Source: Pseudomonadota bacterium
GTDB lineage: Bacteria > Pseudomonadota > Gammaproteobacteria > Pseudomonadales > Pseudomonadaceae
DNA: 22,267 nt
Direction: 5' to 3'
NCBI GenBank assembly: GCA_023431055.1
Contig: JAEYXX010000075.1
Span: forward strand, 1-22,267
Shown: positions 1 to 6,496 of the stretch, in pieces
Position numbering within the stretch: the stretch's first letter is position 1
Layout: each line of letters begins with the position of its first letter
The notes under the pieces: generated by a model
Told to the model about the DNA's origin: nothing
Seen by the model: the letters and a program-made list of their open reading frames with translations, nothing else
The model's database searches: none
Translations under genes and position numbers: made by a program

Positions 1-117
1 GGCTAACACTTCCCCTTGCCGGGTGTGTAGAGGACTTTCACCTCCTAGTCGTCCAGCTCACCACCACAGTGAACCGAACAGCGCCAGTCACGGCGCTACG
101 CGCCATGCCTGGCGCAC
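1..117 (-). mobile_element. 5' end of a group IIC intron (truncated by window edge)
   Basis: Read on the minus strand from 117, the sequence starts GTGCGCCAGGCATGG, then has CTAGGAGGTGAAAGTCC and, near the edge, AAGTGTTAGCC. These resemble the 5' end and early domain I of bacterial class C group II introns such as the Oceanobacillus iheyensis intron (GUGUGCCCGGCAUGGG, AGGGUGAGAGUCCC, CAGUUAGCC), recalled from memory. The intron begins immediately after a terminator hairpin and its T run, which is the established target preference of class C introns. The rest of the ribozyme and any reverse transcriptase/maturase gene would lie to the left, outside the window, so I cannot tell whether the element is complete. 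The plus-strand reading frame across this stretch is taken as accidental. Confidence 0.82.
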
Positions 118-121
118 CAAC

Positions 122-145
122 AAAAAGGGGCCTTGCGGCCCCTTT
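122..145 (-). terminator. Intrinsic terminator hairpin, exon side of the intron
   Basis: A perfect 9-bp stem (124-132 with 137-145) closes a GCAA tetraloop when read on the minus strand, and is followed by a run of five T (126 to 122) and then GTTG before the intron starts at 117. On the plus strand the hairpin is followed only by TTTGGG, so it is a better terminator for minus-strand transcription. No minus-strand gene is seen to its right before the Lrp regulator, so its natural transcript is unclear. It may act in both directions for a gene that lay to the left before the intron inserted. Confidence 0.7.
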
Positions 146-428
146 GGGAAATCTGTCCGGTACTGGCGATGTTGTCGCCGCTTTCGTCGCCCGCCTGGTT
201 GGGCAGTGCGGACCCGGGTGCCGGTGCGATCCGGTAGGACCGTCGGCGCCGGCTCACCTGGTTGGGCGAGGCCGGTAGGACTTATCGTCCGGGCCGTGAA
301 ACTGAGATAAAGCTTACGCCTGCCGCACCGAAATAAGATTGCGAAGATTGCTTGTCATTCGGCCAGTTGCGCAATTAATAGCTAAAGGAGCACTATTTAC
401 AGCAACGCAATAACGAGCCGATAAAAAA
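146..428. other. Intergenic region without a convincing gene
   Basis: This gap has no frame that looks like a protein. It holds two copies of CCTGGTTGGGC (194-204 and 257-267) and two of CGGTAGGAC (232-240 and 273-281), unequally spaced, so it is not a simple tandem repeat. The right third is more AT-rich and carries the candidate promoter of the Lrp-type gene. A minus-strand transcript ending at the 122-145 terminator is possible but not shown. Confidence 0.5.
352..381 (+). promoter_or_regulatory. Candidate sigma-70 promoter of the Lrp-type regulator
   Basis: TTGTCA (352-357) and TTAATA (375-380) or TAATAG (376-381) are separated by 17 or 18 bases, a good match to the housekeeping consensus. 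Transcription would start near 388, leaving a leader of about 40 bases before the ATG at 429. Confidence 0.5.
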
Positions 429-908
429 ATGGACAAACTCGATCGTTACGACCTGAACATCCTTGCCGAATTGCAGCGCAACGCGGCTCTGTCCAACCAG
501 GAGCTGGCCGAACGCATCGGTCTATCGCCCTCGCCCTGCTCGCGCCGGGTCAAGCAACTGGAAGACGATGGCTACATCACTGGCCAGGTCGCCCTGCTCG
601 ACCGCAAGAAACTCGGCCTGAGCCTGACCGCCTACGTTCTGATCGGCATGGACCGGCACACGCCGGAACGCTTCGAGCATTTCCAGGACGAAATACGCAA
701 ATGCCCTGAGGTATTGGAGTGCTGCCTGGTCACCGGGATGGACGCCGACTACCAGCTCAAGGTGGTAGTGCCAGACATGGATCATTACCAGAAGCTGCTA
801 CTGGGCACCCTGACTCGAATCGACGGTGTCTCCAGCGTGCGTTCGAGCTTCGTGCTGCAGCAGATTCTGTCCAGCACACAGTTGCCGCTGCAGCACCTGC
901 GCGACTGA
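429..908 (+). CDS. Lrp/AsnC-family transcriptional regulator
   Basis: A 159-residue protein of the usual length for feast/famine regulators. Residues 1-60 form the AsnC-type winged helix-turn-helix (DRYDLNILAELQRNAALS, then LAERIGLSPSPCSRRVKQLE as recognition helix). Residues 65-150 form the RAM/ligand-binding domain, with the GMDADYQLKVVVPD segment typical of the effector-binding region. Family members usually sense amino acids and bind DNA as dimers and octamers. Its target is not evident, because the left neighbour has been replaced in view by a group II intron. The ATG at 429 follows an A run, with only a weak ribosome site. The position corresponds, from memory, to P. aeruginosa PA3965. 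A short perfect hairpin (GCGACT, loop GAA, AGTCGC, 901-915) covers the stop codon. Confidence 0.93.
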   Translation: MDKLDRYDLNILAELQRNAALSNQELAERIGLSPSPCSRRVKQLEDDGYITGQVALLDRKKLGLSLTAYVLIGMDRHTPERFEHFQDEIRKCPEVLECCLVTGMDADYQLKVVVPDMDHYQKLLLGTLTRIDGVSSVRSSFVLQQILSSTQLPLQHLRD

Positions 909-946
909 AAGTCGCAGGGTGAAACGGATCATGCCGCGGTCCAAGT

Positions 947-971
947 CAGGGCGCGTATAATTTTCGCCCTG
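947..971 (+). promoter_or_regulatory. TATAAT box inside an inverted repeat, upstream of the DUF2788 gene
   Basis: A perfect TATAAT (956-961) lies within the 11-base centre of an inverted repeat, CAGGGCG (947-953) and CGCCCTG (965-971). The expected -35 region is poor. A protein bound to the repeat would cover the -10 element, so this could be an operator. Part of the resemblance to a terminator (stem with a TTTT in the loop) argues for caution. Confidence 0.4.
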
Positions 972-999
972 CGTTTTCCCTGCGAATCAACGAGGCACC

Positions 1000-1218
1000 A
1001 TGGAAACCGAACAATTCGAAGCCCTGATGATGTACGTCCTGGTGGGCGGCCTGATGCTGTTCATGTTCTTCATCATCTGGGACCTGGCCAAGAAATCCAA
1101 GGCTGGGCGCCTGGGCACTGCCGTGCTGTTCTTGGGCCTGGGCCTGTGCCTGTTCGCCTTCCTGGCCAAGCCGATCATCACCTACATAATCGAGACCGCG
1201 CGCGGCATTCACGGTTGA
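1000..1218 (+). CDS. Small DUF2788 inner-membrane protein
   Basis: A 72-residue protein with two hydrophobic spans, about residues 9-28 (MMYVLVGGLMLFMFFIIWDL) and 40-62 (TAVLFLGLGLCLFAFLAKPIIT), joined by a short basic loop KKSKAGR. This fits the DUF2788 family of small Pseudomonas/gamma-proteobacterial membrane proteins, whose function is unknown. The ATG at 1000 has a GAGG ribosome site at 992-995. It lies about 90 bases after the Lrp-type gene with its own -10 box, so it may be transcribed alone. No catalytic motif is visible and no function is proposed. Confidence 0.8.
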   Translation: METEQFEALMMYVLVGGLMLFMFFIIWDLAKKSKAGRLGTAVLFLGLGLCLFAFLAKPIITYIIETARGIHG

Positions 1219-1304
1219 GCGGTATCGCCGAGCCCGTACGATACGTCTTATAGTCTCCAGGCCGCCGCTTCGATGCGGCCAGCTGCCCACTCAAGGAGCC
1301 ACAC

Positions 1305-1697
1305 ATGAGCGCCGCCAATCTGGTGATGCAGAGCTACGGACGCTGCTGCGCCAGCCCCACATTCTTCGACGATTTCTACCGTCACTTCCTCGCCAGCTCA
1401 CCGCTGATCCGCGAGAAGTTCGCCATCACCGACATGACCGCGCAAAAGCAGCTGCTGCGCCAGGGCATCATGAACCTGGTGATGCATGCGCGCGGGATGC
1501 CGGACACCAAGCTGCGTGCCCTGGGTGAATCGCACTCGCGCCAGCGTCTGGACATTCGCCCCGAACTCTACGACCTGTGGCTCGACGCGCTGCTGCTGAC
1601 CATCAGCGAACACGACAAGGAATGCGACGCGGATGTGCGTCAGGCCTGGCGTGAAGTGCTGAACAAAGGTATCGCCGTGATCAAGGCCGGTTATTGA
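1305..1697 (+). CDS. Globin-family haem protein
   Basis: A 130-residue single-domain protein with globin features: FFDDFYRHFLASSPLIREKF (residues 20-39, B-helix and CD region), then MTAQKQLLRQGIMNLVMHA (E-helix area), and ALGESHSRQRLDIRPELYDLWLDALL, where His77 is the probable proximal haem ligand in the F helix. The length and the LGESHSR/LDIRPELY block fit the globin proteins annotated in many Pseudomonas genomes. Its role could be oxygen or nitric-oxide binding or sensing, but the sequence does not decide. The ATG at 1305 follows a strong AAGGAG (1293-1298). A TATAGT at 1249-1254 is a possible -10 box. The gene is convergent with rluE. Confidence 0.82.
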   Translation: MSAANLVMQSYGRCCASPTFFDDFYRHFLASSPLIREKFAITDMTAQKQLLRQGIMNLVMHARGMPDTKLRALGESHSRQRLDIRPELYDLWLDALLLTISEHDKECDADVRQAWREVLNKGIAVIKAGY

Positions 1698-1760
1698 CTC
1701 AGGTCATGCTCGCCAGGCCCGTCCCTGCGACAAATCGCCCGACAGAGACACTGAAATGGT

Positions 1761-1788
1761 CGTCACTCCCGCCTTCGCGGGAGTGACG
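1761..1788. repeat. Perfect palindromic repeat between convergent genes
   Basis: Two 12-base arms (CGTCACTCCCGC, 1761-1772, and its complement, 1777-1788) around a CTTC loop. It resembles the dispersed 'GTCATTCCCGCGAAGGCGGGAATGAC' type of element common in proteobacterial genomes. Placed between the globin gene and rluE, whose 3' ends face each other, it could stop transcription or protect both mRNA ends. It has no T run. Confidence 0.7.
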
Positions 1789-1831
1789 GTAAATGGATTG
1801 TTCAGTGTTGCCCCAAGGCGGCCGCGCGCCG

Positions 1832-2452
1832 CTACGGCAGTTGTGCCGGGATCTCACGCCACTGGCCGGGTTGCAGACCATCCAAAGTCCAAGGGCCAAT
1901 GGCCACGCGCACCAGGCGCAGCGTGGGCAGGCCAACCGCAGCGGTCATGCGCCGCACCTGGCGGTTGCGGCCCTCGCGAATCACCAGCTCCAGCCAGCTG
2001 GTCGGCACGCTCTTGCGAAAGCGCACCGGCGGGTTGCGCTCCCATAGCTCGGGCTCTTCCAGCCGCCGCGCCTCGGCCGGCAGGGTCGGGCCGTCATTGA
2101 GCGTCACGCCATCACGTAGCTGTTGCAGTTGCTCCTCGCTCGGCTCGCCCTCCACCTGCACCCAATAGGTCTTCGGCAGCTTGTGCTTCGGATCGGCGAT
2201 ACGCGCCTGCAGACGACCATCATTGGTCAACAGCAACAAACCCTCGCTGTCGCGATCCAGGCGCCCGGCCGGATAGACGCCTGGCACATCGACGAAATCC
2301 TTGAGGGTGGCGCGGCCCTGCTCATCGTTGAACTGGGTCAGCACGTCGAACGGCTTGTTCAGCAGGAGCAGGCGCGGCTGGGCGGGTGGCGCCTTGGCCA
2401 CGCGACGGGGAGCGGCAGGACGGCGATTGCTGGGAGGGCGGGGACGTGACAT
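1832..2452 (-). CDS. rluE: 23S rRNA pseudouridine synthase, RluE type
   Basis: A 206-residue RsuA/RluB/E/F-family enzyme. RluE makes pseudouridine at position 2457 of E. coli 23S rRNA. Visible motifs are [14 protein letters not shown] (start of the catalytic fold), [17 protein letters not shown] with catalytic Asp66, [11 protein letters not shown], and the C-terminal [30 protein letters not shown]. There is no S4 domain, which separates RluE from RluB and RluF. The N-terminus has a basic, proline-rich tail of about 25 residues. I chose the ATG at 2452, because extension to a GTG at 2521 adds residues unlike the family. No strong ribosome site is seen for either start. The gene diverges from the reductase gene at 2576. 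Confidence 0.88.
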   Translation of the reverse strand: MSRPRPPSNRRPAAPRRVAKAPPAQPRLLLLNKPFDVLTQFNDEQGRATLKDFVDVPGVYPAGRLDRDSEGLLLLTNDGRLQARIADPKHKLPKTYWVQVEGEPSEEQLQQLRDGVTLNDGPTLPAEARRLEEPELWERNPPVRFRKSVPTSWLELVIREGRNRQVRRMTAAVGLPTLRLVRVAIGPWTLDGLQPGQWREIPAQLP

Positions 2453-2531
2453 GCAACGGGCTTCGGCGGAACGTGGCTGCGCAGTGTAACCCACGATAAG
2501 CGGCGCTGATGGTGCTTCCACGGTCTGCCAG

Positions 2532-2546
2532 AGCAGCTAAGCTGCT
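2532..2546. promoter_or_regulatory. Short palindrome between rluE and the Ahr-type gene
   Basis: AGCAGCT and AGCTGCT flank a single central A, a perfect 15-base palindrome about 30 bases before the start codon at 2576. It could be an operator or form an mRNA hairpin. No matching regulator is adjacent. Confidence 0.3.
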
Positions 2547-2575
2547 GACTCACCCCCTGCGATCAGGAGCCACCG

Positions 2576-3607
2576 ATGAGCAACAACGCCGAACTCGCCA
2601 CCTTTACCGGCTGGGCCGCCACCGCGCCCAAGGCACCATTGGAGCCCCTGAGCTATGACCCCGGCCCGCTGGGCGCCGAAGAGGTGGAAGTGGCGGTGGA
2701 ATACTGCGGTATCTGCCATTCCGACCAGTCGATGATCGACAACGAATGGGGCAATGCGCGCTACCCTTTCATCCCCGGCCATGAAGTGGTGGGCACCATC
2801 GTCCGCCTCGGCGAGCAGGCGCGCGGGCTTAAGCTAGGCCAGCGCGTGGGCATCGGCTGGTACAAGGGCAGCTGCATGCACTGCGGCTCGTGCATGGAGG
2901 GCTCGCACCAGCTGTGCCGCTCGGTCAAACCGACCATCGTCGGCAGTCACGGCGGTTTCGCCGACCGCCTGCGCTCGCACTGGGCCTGGGCGGTGCCGCT
3001 GCCCGACGGCCTCGACCCGGCGCTGGTCGGCCCGCTGTTCTGCGCCGGCTCCACGGTATTCAGCCCGCTGCTGGAGTTCGATATCAAGCCCACTGACCGC
3101 GTCGGTGTGGTCGGCATCGGCGGCCTCGGCCACCTGGCGCTGCGCTTTCTCAACGCCTGGGGATGTGAGGTGACGGCCTTTACCTCGTCATTGAACAAGC
3201 AGGATGAAGCCAAACGCCTGGGCGCGCACAAGGTGGTGGCCTCCACCGACAGCGCGGCAATGAAGGCGATTGCCGGCACCCTGGATTTCCTTCTGGTCAC
3301 TGCCAGCGCCGATCTGGACTGGCAGGCGCTGATCGGCACCCTGCGCGGCAAGGGCCGCCTGCACTTCGTCGGCATCGTGCCCAGCGCCATCCCGGTGCAC
3401 GTGTTCAATCTGATCCCGCAACAGAAGAGCCTGTCCGGCTCACCGGTAGGCTCGCCCTCGAGCATGGCGACCATGCTCGAATTCTGCGCGCGCCATCAGA
3501 TCCTGCCACAAGTCGAGCAATTTCCCATGAGCCAGGTGAACGCGGCCATCGACCACCTGCGTAGCGGCAAGGCGCGCTACCGTGTGGTGCTCGACGCCAG
3601 CAAATGA
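2576..3607 (+). CDS. ahr: Zinc-dependent NADP(H) aldehyde/alcohol reductase, Ahr (YjgB) type
   Basis: A 343-residue medium-chain dehydrogenase/reductase. The catalytic zinc site is Cys44 (in CGICHSD), His69-Glu70 (GHEVVG) and Cys156 (PLFCAGST). The structural zinc site is Cys100, Cys103, Cys106 and Cys114. The Rossmann motif is GIGGLG at 180-185. The pattern fits the cinnamyl-alcohol-dehydrogenase branch that includes E. coli Ahr, which reduces a broad range of aldehydes with NADPH. Substrate and cofactor choice here are inferred. The ATG at 2576 follows AGGAG at 2565-2569. The gene appears to be a single unit, with a hairpin terminator just behind it. The symbol rests on family resemblance. 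Confidence 0.87.
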   Translation: MSNNAELATFTGWAATAPKAPLEPLSYDPGPLGAEEVEVAVEYCGICHSDQSMIDNEWGNARYPFIPGHEVVGTIVRLGEQARGLKLGQRVGIGWYKGSCMHCGSCMEGSHQLCRSVKPTIVGSHGGFADRLRSHWAWAVPLPDGLDPALVGPLFCAGSTVFSPLLEFDIKPTDRVGVVGIGGLGHLALRFLNAWGCEVTAFTSSLNKQDEAKRLGAHKVVASTDSAAMKAIAGTLDFLLVTASADLDWQALIGTLRGKGRLHFVGIVPSAIPVHVFNLIPQQKSLSGSPVGSPSSMATMLEFCARHQILPQVEQFPMSQVNAAIDHLRSGKARYRVVLDASK

Positions 3608-3613
3608 CAGCAC

Positions 3614-3646
3614 GGGCGCAGAGCTGGCATGCTCTGCGCCCTGTTT
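3614..3646 (+). terminator. Intrinsic terminator after the reductase gene
   Basis: A perfect 11-bp stem (GGGCGCAGAGC, 3614-3624, with 3631-3641), a 6-base loop and then TGTTTC. It starts seven bases after the stop codon. The T run is short but the stem is strong. Confidence 0.68.
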
Positions 3647-3654
3647 CATCCAAG

Positions 3655-4110
3655 ATGCCTGCCGTTATGCCGCTGACTCTCGACACACCCAACCCTGCCG
3701 AACTGCCCATCCTGGTGGAAATCTGGGAGGCCGCTGTGCGCGCCACCCATCATTTCCTGCCGGAGAGCGACCTGCAGGTGATCAAGCCGTTGCTGCGAGA
3801 GCAGTATTTTCCCGCCGTGCAGCTGACCTGTGCGCGCGATGAGTCGGGGCGAATCCTGGGTTTTCTCGGCACGGCCAAGGACATGGTGGAAATGCTCTTC
3901 ATCGACCCGGCCTGTCACGGCCAGGGCGTGGGCAAACGGCTGATGCTTCACGCCATCGACGAGCTGGGCGCCACGCGGGTCGACGTCAACGAGCAGAACC
4001 CACAGGCCGTCGGTTTCTACCAGCACCTGGGTTTCGTGGTGACCGATCGCTCACGCCTGGACGGTGGCGGCCGCCCCTTCCCAATCCTGCATATGGCGCT
4101 CAGCCCATAG
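3655..4110 (+). CDS. GNAT-family N-acetyltransferase, YjaB-like
   Basis: A 151-residue GCN5-related acetyltransferase. The acetyl-CoA pyrophosphate loop is clear in MLFIDPACHGQGVGKRLM, followed by VDVNEQNPQAVGFYQHLGFVVTDRS, a block strongly like E. coli YjaB (from memory: VNEQNEQAVGFYKKVGF). The N-terminal IWEAAVRATHHFLPE also fits YjaB. The acceptor is unknown. Possible starts are ATG 3655 and ATG 3667, neither with a good ribosome site. The frame remains open upstream to 3604, but that part overlaps the terminator hairpin and is rejected. The 3' end overlaps the convergent MocR-type gene by 11 bases. Confidence 0.85.
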   Translation: MPAVMPLTLDTPNPAELPILVEIWEAAVRATHHFLPESDLQVIKPLLREQYFPAVQLTCARDESGRILGFLGTAKDMVEMLFIDPACHGQGVGKRLMLHAIDELGATRVDVNEQNPQAVGFYQHLGFVVTDRSRLDGGGRPFPILHMALSP

Positions 4111-5443
4111 GCCAGGCCGCGACAATCCCTTCTAGGGCCCGTTTGAGTTCGACCCGGCTGGCCGCCGCCGCGAGGCTGACGCGCACCGCATGCCCCGGGT
4201 TGGCCTCCACCGCGAACACCTCGGCCGGCACCACCTCGACGCCATGCTGCCGGCACGCCTCGACCAGACCAGACGGCGTTGCAGTATCCAGCCACAAATG
4301 CGGCGCCGCCGCCCTGCCCTGCGGCATGCGCGGCCCGAGCACGCGCGCGGCCAGGCGCCAGCGCTGCTGCAGCTCGTCGATCTGCCAGGCCAGGCGCTGT
4401 TCGGCGATGCCGCTTTCGATCCATTCACAGCCCAGCGCCAGACTCAGCGGCGTAACCGCCCAGCGGGTGGCCTGGGCTTCGGGGTCGATACGCTCGAGCA
4501 GCTCGGGTGCGCCAGCGATAAAACCCAGGCGCAAACCGGGCGCGACGCTCTTGGACAGGCTGCTGATCAGCAGGCAGCGCTCGGGCACCTGCACCGCCAG
4601 CGGCGCCTCGCTGCCGAGCACGCCGTAGACATCGTCCTCGATGATCCACAAGCCACGGCGCCGCGCCACCTCAGCAATGGCCACGCGGCGCTCGGCGTCC
4701 AGGCTGGCGCCGGTGGGGTTCTGCAAACAGGGTGTAAGTACCGCCACACGGGCGCCAGTGGCACGCGCCTGGCGGTCGAGGTCATCGGGCAGGATGCCAC
4801 GTTCGTCCATCGCCAGGCCGTGCAGCGGCAGGCGCAACTGACGCGCGGCGGCCTTGATCCCCGGTGCGGTGAAGCGCTCCACCAGAATCGGCTCGCCGGC
4901 TTCGCACAGCGCCAGCAGCGCTGCAGAGACGCCCTGCTGGGCACCGGCGCAGAGCAGCAGGCCGTTCGGCGCCAGCTCCAGGCCGCGGCGGCGCAACCAG
5001 GTGGCGCCGGCCAGGTGCGCGCGCTCAACCAGCGCTGCAGATGGGTAAGCCTGCAACGCATCCAGCTCACCGCGCGAAATCAGCTCGGCAAGACTGGCCG
5101 ACAAGTCACGGTTATCCGGGTCATGCACCGGCACGTTGGTCGACAGGTCGATCAGGTCGCCCTGCATGGCTGGTTGCTTGAGCCGGAACAGGCTCGCCTC
5201 ACGGCTGCCAGCCAGCACGTAGGTGCCACGGCCAACCTCGCCGGAAACCAGATGCCGCCGCGCCGCCTCGCGATAGGCGAGCATCACCGTGCTCGGGTTG
5301 ATGCCCAGCGCCCAGGCCAGGCGGCGCTGCGGTGGCAGGCGTTCGCCGGGCTTGAGTTCACCGCGGCCGATGGCGGCAGCGATGGCCTCCACCAGGGCAA
5401 GGTAGGTGGGCAAGGAACTGCTGGAGAGGTCAGGGAGCCACAT
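4100..5443 (-). CDS. MocR-type (GntR/aminotransferase fusion) transcriptional regulator
   Basis: A 447-residue fusion. Residues 10-75 are a GntR winged helix-turn-helix (LVEAIAAAIGRGELKPGERL, then NPSTVMLAYREAARR). Residues 100-445 are a fold-type I PLP aminotransferase domain. PLP-site motifs are CLQNPTGAS, IIEDDVYGVLG and LISSLSKSVAPGLRLGF, with the Schiff-base lysine at about residue 298. MocR regulators such as GabR and PdxR use the PLP domain to sense amino compounds or vitamers. The start at 5443 (MWLPDL) was preferred over a frame extension to 5509 that crosses the divergent promoter region. It diverges from a threonine/serine dehydratase gene with 80 bases between starts, and so probably controls it. 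Direct repeats in the gap support this. Confidence 0.9.
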   Translation of the reverse strand: MWLPDLSSSSLPTYLALVEAIAAAIGRGELKPGERLPPQRRLAWALGINPSTVMLAYREAARRHLVSGEVGRGTYVLAGSREASLFRLKQPAMQGDLIDLSTNVPVHDPDNRDLSASLAELISRGELDALQAYPSAALVERAHLAGATWLRRRGLELAPNGLLLCAGAQQGVSAALLALCEAGEPILVERFTAPGIKAAARQLRLPLHGLAMDERGILPDDLDRQARATGARVAVLTPCLQNPTGASLDAERRVAIAEVARRRGLWIIEDDVYGVLGSEAPLAVQVPERCLLISSLSKSVAPGLRLGFIAGAPELLERIDPEAQATRWAVTPLSLALGCEWIESGIAEQRLAWQIDELQQRWRLAARVLGPRMPQGRAAAPHLWLDTATPSGLVEACRQHGVEVVPAEVFAVEANPGHAVRVSLAAAASRVELKRALEGIVAAWPMG

Positions 5444-5479
5444 TGCTTGCCATGCAATATAAAGATTTACCCATACAAT
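5442..5479. promoter_or_regulatory. Candidate MocR operator: direct repeats CATRCAAT
   Basis: CATGCAAT (5451-5458) and CATACAAT (5472-5479) are direct repeats 21 bases apart, two turns of DNA, in the gap between the divergent MocR and dehydratase genes. The second includes TACAAT, a likely -10 box of the dehydratase gene. An inverted repeat ATTGC/GCAAT (5442-5446, 5454-5458) also covers the regulator's start codon. Known MocR proteins bind direct repeats in the gap beside their target gene. Confidence 0.45.
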
Positions 5480-5523
5480 GCGCCGCACTAGCATCCGGGT
5501 CAACGCCACCCGGAGTGCCCGTC

Positions 5524-6495
5524 ATGTTCGACCTCGCCCAACTGCGCCAAAGCGCCCAACTGGTTCATCGCCATATGGCGCCCACGCCGCAGCTGAGTTG
5601 GCCGCTGCTGTGCGAGCGAACCGGCTGCGAGCTGTGGGTCAAGCACGAGAACCATGCCCCCACCGCCGCCTTCAAGGTGCGCGGCGGGCTGGTCTATATC
5701 GACGCCCTGCTGCGCCGCGAGCCGCAAGTACGCGGCCTGGTCACCGCCACCCGCGGCAACCATGGCCAGAGCCTGGCCCTGGCCGCGCGTCAGGCCGGTC
5801 TGGCCATCCGCATCCTGGTGCCACATGGCAACGCCCGCGAGAAAAATGCAGCGATGCGCGCCCTCGGCGCTGAAGTGATCGAACATGGTCGTGACTTCGA
5901 CGAAGCGCGCGCCGAGGCCTCGCGCCTGGCCGAACGCGACGGCCTGCATTGGGTGCCGTCACTGCACGAGGATCTGGTGCGCGGCGTGGCTACCTACGCC
6001 CTGGAACTGCTGGAAGCGGTGCCGAACCTTCGTCGGGTGTACGTGCCCATCGGCCTCGGCTCGGGTATCTGCGGGATGATCCGCACCCGCGACCTGCTCG
6101 GCCTCGACACCGAGATCGTCGGCGTGGTCGCCAGCGGCGCCGACGCCTATGCGCAGAGCTTCGAGCAGGGCCGCCTGGTGCAGACCGAACGCGCCGATAC
6201 CCTGGCCGACGGCATGGCCTGCCGCCAGCCGCAGCAATTGGCGCTGGACATGATTCGCGCCGGCGTATCGCGCATCGTGCGGGTCGACGACGAGGAAATT
6301 CGCGCCGCCATCCATACCTATCACGAGGACACCCACAACCTCGCCGAGGGCGCCGGCGCAGCGGCGTTGGCTGCGCTGATGCAGGAGCGTGAGATTAATG
6401 CCGGCCAGCGCGTGGCCGTGGTGCTCAGCGGCGCCAACATCGACCGCGCAGCACTGGCCGAGCTGCTGCGTGACGAGGCGCCCGTCGCGGCCTGA
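5524..6495 (+). CDS. Threonine/serine dehydratase family PLP enzyme (catabolic type)
   Basis: A 323-residue fold-type II PLP enzyme. Lys51 in AAFKVRGG is the Schiff-base lysine; TATRGNHGQSLALAA binds the substrate carboxylate; GLGSGICG (about 179-186) is the glycine-rich phosphate loop; VLSGANID lies near the C-terminus. The protein ends there, with no ACT-type regulatory domain, unlike biosynthetic IlvA (about 500 residues). It therefore resembles catabolic threonine dehydratases and related hydroxy-amino-acid dehydratases, which yield a 2-keto acid and ammonia. Exact substrate is unknown. The ATG at 5524 has CGGAG at 5512-5516. The divergent MocR regulator suggests induction by an amino compound. 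Its stop codon lies one base from that of the convergent amn gene. Confidence 0.85.
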   Translation: MFDLAQLRQSAQLVHRHMAPTPQLSWPLLCERTGCELWVKHENHAPTAAFKVRGGLVYIDALLRREPQVRGLVTATRGNHGQSLALAARQAGLAIRILVPHGNAREKNAAMRALGAEVIEHGRDFDEARAEASRLAERDGLHWVPSLHEDLVRGVATYALELLEAVPNLRRVYVPIGLGSGICGMIRTRDLLGLDTEIVGVVASGADAYAQSFEQGRLVQTERADTLADGMACRQPQQLALDMIRAGVSRIVRVDDEEIRAAIHTYHEDTHNLAEGAGAAALAALMQEREINAGQRVAVVLSGANIDRAALAELLRDEAPVAA

Positions 6496-6496
6496 C

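Noticed and set aside
23..310. Plus-strand 95-codon frame at the left edge
   Set aside because: It runs through the complement of the group II intron 5' end, the terminator hairpin and the repeat-bearing gap. The peptide has no domain-like character.
4190..5491. A 433-codon plus-strand frame
   Set aside because: Antisense shadow of the MocR-type regulator, which has complete winged-helix and PLP motifs.
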